Source: Vibrio chagasii
GTDB taxonomy: Bacteria > Pseudomonadota > Gammaproteobacteria > Enterobacterales > Vibrionaceae
Reading direction: 5' to 3'
Length of the DNA: 64,000 bases
NCBI GenBank assembly: GCA_041879415.1
Contig: CP090851.1
Location: 1,860,001 to 1,924,000 of the forward strand
A model generated the notes under the pieces. That model worked only from the letters and a program-made list of their open reading frames with translations. It had not been told where the DNA came from and did no database searches. Made by a program: the position numbers and the translations under genes. Shown here piece after piece: positions 54,872 through 63,550 of this stretch (positions within the stretch are counted from its first letter, which is position 1; each line of letters starts with the position of its first letter).

Positions 54872-55042
54872 ATGGACACTTTATTATTAAAAATACGCGA
54901 TATGATTCATGCCACACGTCAGCAGTGGATCGGAGAAATCACCTACAGCCACAATATTAAAGGAGACCACACGTGGAAACTTTATGGCTACCATTCGTAC
55001 ACCGAGTACAAAAATGATTTGCTTAAAAGTTTGAAACAATAA
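54872..55042 (+). CDS. 56-aa small protein of unknown function
   Basis: I do not recognise it. It begins MDTLLLKIRDMIHATRQQW, is soluble and basic, and has a Tyr-rich second half (KLYGYHSYTEYKNDLL). AGGAGAG ends 5 nt before the ATG, a strong ribosome site that argues for translation. It precedes the amidohydrolase gene by 131 bp and diverges from the AraC gene by as little as 52 bp. Confidence 0.6.
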   Translation: MDTLLLKIRDMIHATRQQWIGEITYSHNIKGDHTWKLYGYHSYTEYKNDLLKSLKQ

Positions 55043-55173
55043 CCATCATGAAAGGCATATCGAAGCCACAATACGCGGGGTAATCCCGGCTTTTGTTCGT
55101 CATTTATGTAAAGTTTCACACTGACCACTCGCTTTCTATACTTATTAAACAGTGGAACATGGAAGACACAATA

Positions 55174-56892
55174 ATGAACAACAAGCTTACTCTGCCACAC
55201 ACTGCATTAGCCGCTTTAATCATAATGTTAGGTGCTGTATCACCAGCTCTCGCACAAGCTGAATCAGCAGTGCAAAGCCAAGCGGCTGACCAAATTTTCA
55301 CTAATGCCGATATATACGGGCATCGAGAGTCAGATTCTATCGTTACCCATGACGGCAAGATCATTTTTATTGGCGACCTCCAACAAGCAAAAACGTTTCA
55401 AGGGCAGAATACCGACGTTATCGACTTAGGGAATGCTTTTGTTCTGCCGGGTTTCATTGACAACCACAACCATGTTTTTGAAGCCGCCTCGGAGCTGGGT
55501 GGCACTTGCGAGCTGGATTCAGAAGCAACACTTGAAGAACAAATCCCCTACTTAGAAGCCTGCAAAATCAATGCAGATTCAAACGGCAGAGGATGGTTAA
55601 TGGGGTATGGATTTTCTTTGGAATCCACAATCAACAGTGACTCAGAGTACACGCCACTTGAGATCATCGACAGTGTCTTCCCCGATCGACCAGTCGTGAT
55701 CATGGAGCAGACTTCACATTCAATGTGGGTTAACTCCAAAGCGCTAAAAATCGCCCGAATTAGTCCCCAATCACCAGACCCACAAGGCGGAGCATATTTA
55801 AAAGATCCTACAAGTGGCAAGCTCAACGGCATCTTACTGGACAATGCCGGTGACCAAGTCATGGAAATGGCGTGGAACAGTCAGAGCGAACTCTTCGAAC
55901 AAAGTTACCAAGGCTTAATGTACGGCCTTGAAGAAGCGGCCGCGCACGGTATCACCACCATAGGTGACGGTAGAATGTATTGGAAACGCGGTTGGTATGA
56001 TGTTTGGCTAGAAGCTGAGCAAAACCAAGACCTCACCGCGCGCGTCTCATTGCGCCCTTGGGTTTACCCTTCCATGGCAATGCCTTCTCAATTGGAAGTG
56101 TTTGAGAAGATGTATTCCGATGACAAAAGTCGTCTATTGCTGGTCGATCAGGTGAAAATGTACAGCGATGGTATTTTTATCAATGGCACGGCAAAAACGC
56201 TCGCCCCTTATTTAGATACTTACTTACCAAACTCTCCTAATGGCTTGAACTACATTCCACCAGCACAGATGAAACAGTGGTTAACGGCCCTAGAAAAAAT
56301 CGGCTTTAGTGCGCACATACATGCGATTGGTGACGGTGCAGTTCGAGAGTCTTTAGATGCCATCGAGAGCGTGCGTAAGCAAGGTTCGCAAAAGCCATAC
56401 ACGCTAACCCACGTTGAATTGATCAATGATGAAGATGTTCCACGATTTAAACAACTCGGCGTAACCGCGGATTTCCAAGTTGGATCAGACTACGTCACGC
56501 AACATGACCACGAATGGGCTAATGCCTTCTTAGGTGCAAGACGCGCGAAAGCCATGATGAACCTCGACGCAATCCTCAAAACCGACGCCAATATCACGTT
56601 AAGCAGTGACTGGAATGTACACGACATCAACCCACTGGTTGGCATTGCGAATAGCTTGATCATGGGAAAAACCGGTCTAACCGATATCTACACAGCCATC
56701 GACGCTTACACCCTCAACGCAGCTAAAAGCCTAGGAATTGATGATATTACGGGGACAATTGAAGTTGGAAAGTCTGCAGATTTCGCCATTCTAAATAAAG
56801 ATATCACCACCTTGTCAGCAAGAGGTATCGCCAAGACTCAAGTGCTGATGACAGTACTGCGTGGCGATGTCGTTTATACACAGAACGATTAG
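55174..56892 (+). CDS. Secreted YtcJ-like amidohydrolase
   Basis: A 572-aa metal-dependent hydrolase of the amidohydrolase superfamily (Amidohydro_3/YtcJ). It carries a signal peptide (MNNKLTLPHTALAALIIMLG to ALAQA), so it acts in the periplasm. The metal site has LPGFIDNHNHVFEA (HxH) near residue 90 and AHIHAIGDGAVRESLDAIE near 385, with THVELI shortly after. The start at 55174 has GGAAGA upstream and begins the signal peptide. Relatives act on amides or N-formyl groups, but the substrate is not deducible. It converges on an MFS transporter gene with 2 bp between stops. Confidence 0.88.
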   Translation: MNNKLTLPHTALAALIIMLGAVSPALAQAESAVQSQAADQIFTNADIYGHRESDSIVTHDGKIIFIGDLQQAKTFQGQNTDVIDLGNAFVLPGFIDNHNHVFEAASELGGTCELDSEATLEEQIPYLEACKINADSNGRGWLMGYGFSLESTINSDSEYTPLEIIDSVFPDRPVVIMEQTSHSMWVNSKALKIARISPQSPDPQGGAYLKDPTSGKLNGILLDNAGDQVMEMAWNSQSELFEQSYQGLMYGLEEAAAHGITTIGDGRMYWKRGWYDVWLEAEQNQDLTARVSLRPWVYPSMAMPSQLEVFEKMYSDDKSRLLLVDQVKMYSDGIFINGTAKTLAPYLDTYLPNSPNGLNYIPPAQMKQWLTALEKIGFSAHIHAIGDGAVRESLDAIESVRKQGSQKPYTLTHVELINDEDVPRFKQLGVTADFQVGSDYVTQHDHEWANAFLGARRAKAMMNLDAILKTDANITLSSDWNVHDINPLVGIANSLIMGKTGLTDIYTAIDAYTLNAAKSLGIDDITGTIEVGKSADFAILNKDITTLSARGIAKTQVLMTVLRGDVVYTQND

Positions 56893-56894
56893 AA

Positions 56895-58121
56895 CTAACC
56901 TCGTTCTATCCCTAAGGAACTGTTTTTATTAGATACTGAAAACGATGTGACAAGAATGAGTATCGCAAAAACTAGACACAAGTAGATTGGATATAGCGGG
57001 TGGAGAGTTGCGGTGAACGCCAGCAACGACGCGACTCCATAGCCAAGTGTGTGAGACATCGAAATGAAGCCTGCGGCAGCACCCGGGGCTTCACTTTGTT
57101 TTTCAGTCGCAAATACCGTGTATGCAGGAACAAGCAGCGCAGCACCAATGGCTGTCAACATCATTGCACCACCAAACACCCAAATATTAGGTATCAGCAA
57201 CACGATAAACCCAAGCACTAAACATAATGCGCCAAAGCGATACATAGTTGTGGACGTCAATTTGCTTTTCTTAACCACCAAAACTTGAGTCACAAAAGTA
57301 CACGTTGCACTAATGGTTAATAATGCGCCAATCGCATCACTCACCTTGTCGGTTGACCAACTAGTAACAGCATAAATGAGTGGCGAGAAGCTATATTGCG
57401 TTAATGCCACTGTCGCACAAAGCAACAACCCGCTCGACAAAAACACCCATAGCCCTTTTTGGGGCAGCCACGATGTGCTCTCTCGCTGGGCCTGCTTGGT
57501 ACTTAGCATTGCAGGTTCTGGCAAGAAAATAGCTAAGACTAGCGCAACACACGGCAGTAGAATCATCAACATGAGCGGTGCGAAATAAGAAAATTTGAGT
57601 GCCACAATAGAGATGAGTGGGCCAATCAATCGGCCAGCACTCAAACCGATACTCACCGATGTTATCGCCTGCAAGCGGTTCTTCTCACCACACAACAATA
57701 TTGCCCAGTGCTGACTTGCTGGCACCAAACCTGCGACCGTGCAGCCATATAAAATTCGTGCGATGACCAGCCCGATAAAACAGGCAATGTACACGCGATC
57801 ACTATGGCTATCCGATTGAAAATAGCCGCTATTCATTGCAAACAGTGTCAATAACGCAAAGCTAACCGCCATTCCAGATAACGCCTGTAACACCACTTTT
57901 TTGGGACCATGTTTATCACTGTACCTTCCCCAAAAAGGGGCGGAAGGCAAAAACAGCAAACTTCCAATCGCGATAAATATAGACCACGTAGGTAAGCTGA
58001 ACGCAGAGTGTTCAACCAGAAACGGTAACGAGACAAGTAAGCCGTTTTGTCCTATGCCCATCAACGCCGAAATCAGGCTAATAGCCACTAAATGAAATTT
58101 TTTATTTTGTATAACGGACAT
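56895..58121 (-). CDS. MFS transporter, possible siderophore exporter
   Basis: A 408-aa protein with twelve hydrophobic segments and the MFS loop motif GRYSDKHGPKKV near residue 65. An inter-half charged loop near 200-215 is visible. It diverges from the iron-uptake ATPase gene across a Fur-like site at 58200-58218. An iron-regulated MFS at this place is often a siderophore exporter, but it could equally be a drug exporter. Specific identity is inference. Confidence 0.8.
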   Translation of the reverse strand: MSVIQNKKFHLVAISLISALMGIGQNGLLVSLPFLVEHSAFSLPTWSIFIAIGSLLFLPSAPFWGRYSDKHGPKKVVLQALSGMAVSFALLTLFAMNSGYFQSDSHSDRVYIACFIGLVIARILYGCTVAGLVPASQHWAILLCGEKNRLQAITSVSIGLSAGRLIGPLISIVALKFSYFAPLMLMILLPCVALVLAIFLPEPAMLSTKQAQRESTSWLPQKGLWVFLSSGLLLCATVALTQYSFSPLIYAVTSWSTDKVSDAIGALLTISATCTFVTQVLVVKKSKLTSTTMYRFGALCLVLGFIVLLIPNIWVFGGAMMLTAIGAALLVPAYTVFATEKQSEAPGAAAGFISMSHTLGYGVASLLAFTATLHPLYPIYLCLVFAILILVTSFSVSNKNSSLGIERG

Positions 58122-58199
58122 AATATCGAGGTTGATTAAGCTATTTTTGAAAGCAAGTGAGTGGGTAACAACATGAATAGCAGTAAACTAATTGATTTG

Positions 58200-58218
58200 G
58201 AGAATGATTATCATTTGT
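58200..58218. promoter_or_regulatory. Fur-box-like site between MFS gene and iron ABC operon
   Basis: GAGAATGATTATCATTTGT matches the 19-bp Fur consensus GATAATGATAATCATTATC at about 14 positions, with an intact AATGATTATCATT core. It is 57 bp upstream of the ATPase gene and 79 bp upstream of the MFS gene. Confidence 0.72.
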
Positions 58219-58274
58219 TTTTCATTATGTTACATTAACGGCTAGTAGCCTATAACTCAACTTCATATTTCACT

Positions 58275-59042
58275 ATGTACAAACTTACCAATGCCTCGTT
58301 CGAAATCGACGGTAAGAAGATCCTCTCCCCTACCCAATTAACCTTTGAGCCTAAAAAGGTCACCACATTACTTGGTCATAATGGATGCGGTAAATCGACT
58401 CTCATGAAACTACTGAGTCGACAAAATGCCCCAACCCAGGGAGAAGTCTTCTTCAACGAACAACCACTGTCTTCATACAGTAACCTAGAGTTTGCACATC
58501 AAGTCGCTTACCTACCGCAGCATCCACCTATTACGGATGGTGTTACCGTTCGTGAGTTAGTTTGCTTTGGTCGCTACCCTTGGAAAGGCGCATTTGGAAG
58601 GTACAGCAAAGAAGACTATCAAATTGTTGATGAAGCGATTGAGAAGGTAGGCTTGAACGCTTTCGCAGATAGATTCGTTGCAACCCTATCGGGTGGTGAG
58701 CGACAAAGAGCTTGGGTCGCCATGCTACTTGCCCAACAAAGCAAGTGTATTTTATTAGACGAACCAACATCGGCACTAGATGTTGCCCACCAACATGAGC
58801 TACTGGCTTTAATTCGAGAGCTTAACCAATCATTGGGTTTAACCGTGATTATGGTACTTCATGACGTCAATATGGCGGCAAAATTCAGTGACCATCTTAT
58901 TGCTCTTCACTCCGGTGAAGTGATCGCTTCTGGCTCTCCGAAAGAGTTGATGACACCGGAAACGCTGATGAAAATCTACGGCATGGAGCTTGCGCTATTC
59001 GACCACCCTGAAACAGGGCAACCAATCAGTTATATCCCTTAA
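58275..59042 (+). CDS. Ferric-siderophore ABC ATPase (FhuC/VatC-like)
   Basis: A 255-aa ATPase of the FecE/FhuC group. Walker A LGHNGCGKSTLM is at residue 34-45, signature [18 protein letters not shown] near 137, and Walker B CILLDEPTSALDVAHQHEL near 157. The gene order ATPase, binding protein, fused permease matches vatC-vatD-vatB described for aerobactin uptake in V. vulnificus. Controlled from the Fur-like site upstream, by inference. Confidence 0.93.
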   Translation: MYKLTNASFEIDGKKILSPTQLTFEPKKVTTLLGHNGCGKSTLMKLLSRQNAPTQGEVFFNEQPLSSYSNLEFAHQVAYLPQHPPITDGVTVRELVCFGRYPWKGAFGRYSKEDYQIVDEAIEKVGLNAFADRFVATLSGGERQRAWVAMLLAQQSKCILLDEPTSALDVAHQHELLALIRELNQSLGLTVIMVLHDVNMAAKFSDHLIALHSGEVIASGSPKELMTPETLMKIYGMELALFDHPETGQPISYIP

Positions 59043-59059
59043 ATGATGAGGAGTCTGTT

Positions 59060-59971
59060 ATGAAAAAGTTCATGGCGTTATTGTCTGTCTTATTCGTATT
59101 TAATACTTATGCGCTAGAGAGCCCTCATGCATTAGAAATCACACACGAAATGGGAACCGCTTCTTTCGAAACAACCCCTAAAAAAGTTGTGGCGTTAGAT
59201 TGGGTTCTGTCAGAAACGGTGCTCAGCCTTGGCGTTGAGCTAGAAGGCATTGCCGATGCCAAAGGCTATCAACAGTGGGTTGTGAAGCCAGAACTGAACC
59301 AAGATGTCACCGATGTTGGCTCTCGACGCGAGCCTAACTTGGAACTATTAACTAAGTTGAAGCCTGATGTCATCCTAATTAGCGAACACATGGCTGCGGC
59401 TTATCACCAACTCAATAAAATTGCTCCGGTGTTAGTTTATAGCGTTTACAGCCAAAAGAAGCAGCCGATTGAATCTGCAACAGCGATTACGTTGTCGCTT
59501 GGTAAATTGTTCGACCAAGAACAAAGAGCTCAACAAATTATTGCAGACACAAAGCAGCGACTTCACGACAACGGTGAGAAAATACAAGCAGCAGGCAATT
59601 CAGATAAGCCATTGATCTTTGCACGTTTCATCAACGATAAAACTTTGCGAATTCACAACCAAGGTTCACTGGCGCAAGCAACCATTCAAGCGATGGGGCT
59701 AAAAAACGATTGGCAGGAACCGACTAACCTTTGGGGCTTTAGCACCACAGGTGTCGTGAGGCTCGCGGAACATCAACAAACAAACGTGATGCTTTTTGGT
59801 CCTTTGACTGAAAACGAAAAAAATCAACTTACTCAATCTGCACTTTGGCAGGCAATGGAATTCACAAGAACAGATTCCGTGTATGAGCTTCCGAGCATTT
59901 GGACCTTTGGAGGTCTTATCGCTGCGCAAAGATTTAGTGACCACATAACAGAACTACTGACCCAAAAATGA
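59060..59971 (+). CDS. Periplasmic ferric-siderophore binding protein (FhuD/VatD-like)
   Basis: A 303-aa class III solute-binding protein with signal peptide MKKFMALLSVLFVFNTYA. The typical KKVVALDWVLSETVLSLGVE stretch near residue 36 and RREPNLELLTKLKPDVILIS near 95 are seen. It captures ferric hydroxamate-type siderophores in relatives and delivers them to the permease. GAGG precedes the ATG. It overlaps the permease gene by 4 nt. Confidence 0.92.
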   Translation: MKKFMALLSVLFVFNTYALESPHALEITHEMGTASFETTPKKVVALDWVLSETVLSLGVELEGIADAKGYQQWVVKPELNQDVTDVGSRREPNLELLTKLKPDVILISEHMAAAYHQLNKIAPVLVYSVYSQKKQPIESATAITLSLGKLFDQEQRAQQIIADTKQRLHDNGEKIQAAGNSDKPLIFARFINDKTLRIHNQGSLAQATIQAMGLKNDWQEPTNLWGFSTTGVVRLAEHQQTNVMLFGPLTENEKNQLTQSALWQAMEFTRTDSVYELPSIWTFGGLIAAQRFSDHITELLTQK

Positions 59972-61968
59972 TAGCAACCACCAAGATTGAAGGTTCAGCA
60001 GTGGCAAGAACTCACATTAAAACAGTCGTCCTATCGGTTACGGCTGTTCTCCTTATCGGCTCGCTACTGCAGATAACTGCCCCCTACTCGAAAGGTGTTG
60101 GGTTGATTTGGGATACGCTCTTTCATTTTGATTCAGCGAACTACCAACACCTGATCACTCATCTCACTTATTTACCGAGACTTGCAGTTGCACTCCTTTG
60201 TGGTTTTGCATTAGCGGTCGCCGGCTGTGTGATGCAGTTTGTGTTACGCAATCCTATTGCTTCACCGACGACACTGGGTGTCGCTGCGGGCGCAGAGCTA
60301 GGTATGGTATTGGGTTTGCTTTTAATCCCGGCAAGTGTCGCTGTTCCACTTTTTATCCCTGCTTTCATTGGTGGCTGCCTTGCTACAGGTTTAGTCTTTG
60401 CACTCAGCTCTACACGTGGGTTTTCGCCACTACACATGGTTCTGGCGGGTATGGTCGTGAGCCTATTTTTAGGATCACTCAACACCATGCTACTCATGCT
60501 GCATGAGCAACAGCTTACCAGTGTATTCGTATGGGGCGCGGGTGTACTTAACCAAAATGATTGGTCTAGTGTCCAAGTTTTATTACCCCTGATTGCCATT
60601 CCAACTCTACTACTGCTCGTCCTGCAAAGACCACTATCTGCATTGCAGTTTGGTGATAATGTTGCCACTTCGCTAGGCGTGAATATTAAGCAAATCAAAC
60701 TGTTGTGTTTATCGCTCGCAATCTTTATCACCGCTGCAGTAGTCAGTGAGGTGGGCTTGATTGGCTTTGTGGGTATTGTTGCCCCAGCGATTGCAAGGCT
60801 ACTAGGCGTTAGATCATTAGCTAAACAAATTCTAACCAGTGGCTTGATCGGTAGTTTAATCCTGTTGATTGTCGATTTGGTGATTCAGCCATTCTCAGGT
60901 TTTGGTGGAGAGTTACTGCCAACGGGCGCAATGACAGCATTGCTTGGCGCTCCATTTTTATTATGGCTATTGCAACGTACTAAACTTCAATCGGATCTCA
61001 AGAGCCGTAACGAGCATATTGAACAGTACAAGCGAGTTAGCACAGACAAAACCTTGATTGCTATGTCTTTGGTATTGGCGGTTACATGTTTGGTTGCGCT
61101 CACTGTCGGTAAAAATCAATTCGGCTGGAGTATTGAGATTCATGAATCCTTGTTTGAATTACGCACGCCACGAGTACTGGTTGCACTGTTAGCCGGTATT
61201 GGACTTGCTTTCGCGGGTACCATTATTCAGCGTATTTCAAATAACCCGATGGCGAGCCCAGAAGTGTTGGGCATAAGTTCAGGTGCTGCCCTAGCGCTGG
61301 TTCTTGGCACACTCTGGGGCAACTCGATTGGACGCGAAGAACAAATGCTGCTTGGTACACTTGGAGCAACGTCTGTTACGGCTGTAGTTTGGTTGATGGG
61401 CAGAAAGCACAACTTCGCGCCAACGCAAACTCTATTAACCGGTATCGCGTTAAGTGCAGGGCTTGATGCTTTGCTGCGTATTACGATGAGTTCAGGTAAC
61501 GAAAATGCCACGGCGCTGCTGACTTGGTTATCGGGTTCAACGTATCTGGTTGCCACACAAGATGTCGTTTTACTTGCTGTTGGTGTGACAATTGTTGGTG
61601 CTATTTCCCTTTCACTGCATCGCTGGATTGAACTTATAAACCTAGGTGAAGTGACCACCAGCAGTTTGGGGATGAACACAACCACAGTTCGCTTAGCCTT
61701 GCTGTTATTGGTCGCAGCACTGACTACGCTGTGCACCATCGTTATTGGTCCGCTGAGCTTCATCGGACTGTTAGCGCCTCATATGGCCCGCTCGCTGCAC
61801 CAATATAGAGCGATTCCACAAATGCTGACAGCGGCATTGTTGGGCGCGATCATCATGGTCGCTGCGGACTGGATTGGTCGTACGTTGTGGTTCCCTTGGC
61901 AGTTCCCTGCTGGGCTGCTTGCTTCTCTACTTGGAGGCGGCTACTTCCTTTACCTAATGAGAAAGTAA
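59968..61968 (+). CDS. Fused ferric-siderophore permease (FhuB/VatB-like)
   Basis: A 666-aa double-length FecCD-type permease, as in FhuB, made of two homologous halves joined near residue 345. Each half has the conserved RLAVALLCGFALAVAGCVMQ or RVLVALLAGIGLAFAGTIIQ segment (near 72 and 408), a GxASPxxLG motif, and a VGLIGFVGIVAPAIAR or GPLSFIGLLAPHMAR loop that contacts the ATPase (near 262 and 594). It starts in ATGA overlap with the binding-protein stop. Confidence 0.94.
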   Translation: MIATTKIEGSAVARTHIKTVVLSVTAVLLIGSLLQITAPYSKGVGLIWDTLFHFDSANYQHLITHLTYLPRLAVALLCGFALAVAGCVMQFVLRNPIASPTTLGVAAGAELGMVLGLLLIPASVAVPLFIPAFIGGCLATGLVFALSSTRGFSPLHMVLAGMVVSLFLGSLNTMLLMLHEQQLTSVFVWGAGVLNQNDWSSVQVLLPLIAIPTLLLLVLQRPLSALQFGDNVATSLGVNIKQIKLLCLSLAIFITAAVVSEVGLIGFVGIVAPAIARLLGVRSLAKQILTSGLIGSLILLIVDLVIQPFSGFGGELLPTGAMTALLGAPFLLWLLQRTKLQSDLKSRNEHIEQYKRVSTDKTLIAMSLVLAVTCLVALTVGKNQFGWSIEIHESLFELRTPRVLVALLAGIGLAFAGTIIQRISNNPMASPEVLGISSGAALALVLGTLWGNSIGREEQMLLGTLGATSVTAVVWLMGRKHNFAPTQTLLTGIALSAGLDALLRITMSSGNENATALLTWLSGSTYLVATQDVVLLAVGVTIVGAISLSLHRWIELINLGEVTTSSLGMNTTTVRLALLLLVAALTTLCTIVIGPLSFIGLLAPHMARSLHQYRAIPQMLTAALLGAIIMVAADWIGRTLWFPWQFPAGLLASLLGGGYFLYLMRK

Positions 61969-61993
61969 CCTTTCAACAAGCCTATTAATTTCT

Positions 61994-62023
61994 CCTCCAC
62001 TTCGCTGAACTCCGAAGTGGAGG
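61994..62023 (+). terminator. Terminator after the iron ABC operon
   Basis: CCTCCACTTCG / CGAAGTGGAGG stem with an 8-nt loop followed by a T-rich stretch. Confidence 0.75.
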
Positions 62024-62054
62024 CTTATTTCAACTCTGTCTTTGTCCGTTCAAT

Positions 62055-62092
62055 CCTCGTTTATCCTCTCAACCCTCGTTTATTCTCTCAAC
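62055..62092. repeat. 19-bp tandem duplication
   Basis: Two adjacent copies of CCTCGTTTATYCTCTCAAC differing at one base, in the spacer between the iron operon terminator and the GntR gene. Confidence 0.7.
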
Positions 62093-62209
62093 CGACATCG
62101 CTAATCCGGAATACTAGTAATTGTTTTTTGGTTGCAGAAACACAATAAATGGTATTCGAGCACTTTTATGTTTACCATGGTTCCAATAACAAACTGATTT
62201 GTAAGCCCT

Positions 62210-63166
62210 ATGGACATAACGACAATTACAAAGCTCCAACAAGACTTGCTGTTTAAAGTCATTGCTAGCTTAAAAGCCGAAGACGCTAAAGCCGGTAGCA
62301 GCCTCAATGAATCTTCTTTGGCACAACAATTCGAAGTTTCAAGAAGCCCAATACGCGCCGTTTTAAAACACTTGTCGAGTCAGGGCATTACTAAGGTTGT
62401 TCCCTATAAAGGTTCTGTACTTCAAATGGATGCGGCTGATATTAAGCTAGACGTACCGACAGACGACGAACAGCCCCGCCAAGAACAACTGTACCTGAAT
62501 ATTTTAATGGACCTGTTCTTTGGGGAATTAAGCAGTTCCTTCTCGGAAAAAGATCTGCAAGAACGATATGAGGCTAACCGTGGTGAAATACAAAATGTCA
62601 CTCGCCTACTAGAAAGCGATGGTATTTTCCGCCGCAGCCCCGGCTATAAATGGCAACTTGATGGTGTTCTAAACACACTTGAAAGGCATACCGAGAGCTA
62701 TCGATGTCGCTTGATCTTTGAACCTGCAGGGCTACTTGAGCCGACATGGAACTTAAAGCGTAGCGAACTCGAAGCATGCCGAGATCGCCATGTCTACGCC
62801 ATCAACAATCCAAAATCGACTTCCGCTAGTCAACTCTTCGCACTGAGTGTCGACTTCCATGAACTGATCGCAGCCAGCTCCGGAAACCGCTTTTTGTTAG
62901 GGATGATGCAACAACAAAATCGTCTGCGTAAGGCTACGGATTTGGTCTCTATGCATATTCAATCTTCCGTGGTTAAGTCATGCCAACGCCGCTTAGACAT
63001 CATGGATCTGGTTCTAGAAGGCGACAATCAAAGTGCCTCAGCAAAGCTAGCCCAACTGCTCGAAAACGATATACGAGTAATGAATCGCACCTACAACAAT
63101 GTCATGAACGTATCGCGCGAACAACGAGAACAATTACTCAGCAGTATTTCAGGAAAAAACAACTAA
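62210..63166 (+). CDS. GntR-family regulator with two DNA-binding-like modules (IutR-like)
   Basis: A 318-aa regulator. Residues 8-75 form a GntR winged helix (NESSLAQQFEVSRSPIRAVL). A second winged-helix-like module at about 88-155 follows (EKDLQERYEANRGEIQNVTR, then LLESDGIFRRSPGYKW). A C-terminal FCD-like all-helical domain begins near 160. Ordinary FadR-type regulators are about 230 aa with one wHTH. It sits between the uptake ABC operon and the IutA-like receptor, as the GntR-type repressor IutR does in V. vulnificus. Confidence 0.85.
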   Translation: MDITTITKLQQDLLFKVIASLKAEDAKAGSSLNESSLAQQFEVSRSPIRAVLKHLSSQGITKVVPYKGSVLQMDAADIKLDVPTDDEQPRQEQLYLNILMDLFFGELSSSFSEKDLQERYEANRGEIQNVTRLLESDGIFRRSPGYKWQLDGVLNTLERHTESYRCRLIFEPAGLLEPTWNLKRSELEACRDRHVYAINNPKSTSASQLFALSVDFHELIAASSGNRFLLGMMQQQNRLRKATDLVSMHIQSSVVKSCQRRLDIMDLVLEGDNQSASAKLAQLLENDIRVMNRTYNNVMNVSREQREQLLSSISGKNN

Positions 63167-63171
63167 CCTAA

Positions 63172-63195
63172 GAGCAGCATACTTTCATGCTGCTC
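63172..63195 (+). terminator. Terminator after the GntR gene
   Basis: GAGCAGCAT / ATGCTGCTC stem with a 6-nt loop just past the stop; the following T-run is interrupted. Confidence 0.65.
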
Positions 63196-63380
63196 GCTCT
63201 CTCTTCATTTACTTTCCGTCGCCTCTCGCCCCACGCAACAGAAAATACAAATCCAATCAGTTACTTAAGATAGAACCAGACATAAGAGCTGGACTTTAAC
63301 GATCCTATAAAACAGACACTATTGTTGCATTTGAAAATAAATTGCATTCTCATATTGTTTTTTCGCATCAAAAATACAAT

Positions 63381-63399
63381 AATAATGATTCTTATTTAG
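63381..63399. promoter_or_regulatory. Weak Fur-like site upstream of the receptor gene
   Basis: AATAATGATTCTTATTTAG matches the Fur consensus at about 12 of 19 positions, chiefly in the left half. It lies 152 bp upstream of the receptor start. Confidence 0.45.
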
Positions 63400-63550
63400 A
63401 CTAAGAGCTGAAACAGCAGTAATAACGACTCACCTATCCGATTCGTCATTACTCACCACTCTGATGAGTCTGGATAAACACAATAAAAAATAGAGCCACC
63501 GCGCCAAAAGAAATGTGTGCAGCCTTTCATTGATAAATGCAGAGAAAAAA

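Larger units (their letters stand above)
63167..63550. other. 384-bp promoter region of the receptor gene
   Basis: Contains the GntR-gene hairpin (63172-63195), a Fur-like stretch (63381-63399) and the inverted repeat ACTCA-N9-TGAGT (63451-63469). Long leader relative to neighbours. Confidence 0.5.

Noticed and set aside
55093..55173. Longer N-terminus for the amidohydrolase
   Set aside because: The extension would precede and disrupt a clear signal peptide; the ATG at 55174 has a ribosome site.
63451..63469. ACTCA-N9-TGAGT dyad as a definite GntR operator
   Set aside because: The arms are only 5 bp and do not match a known GntR consensus; kept only as a test site.
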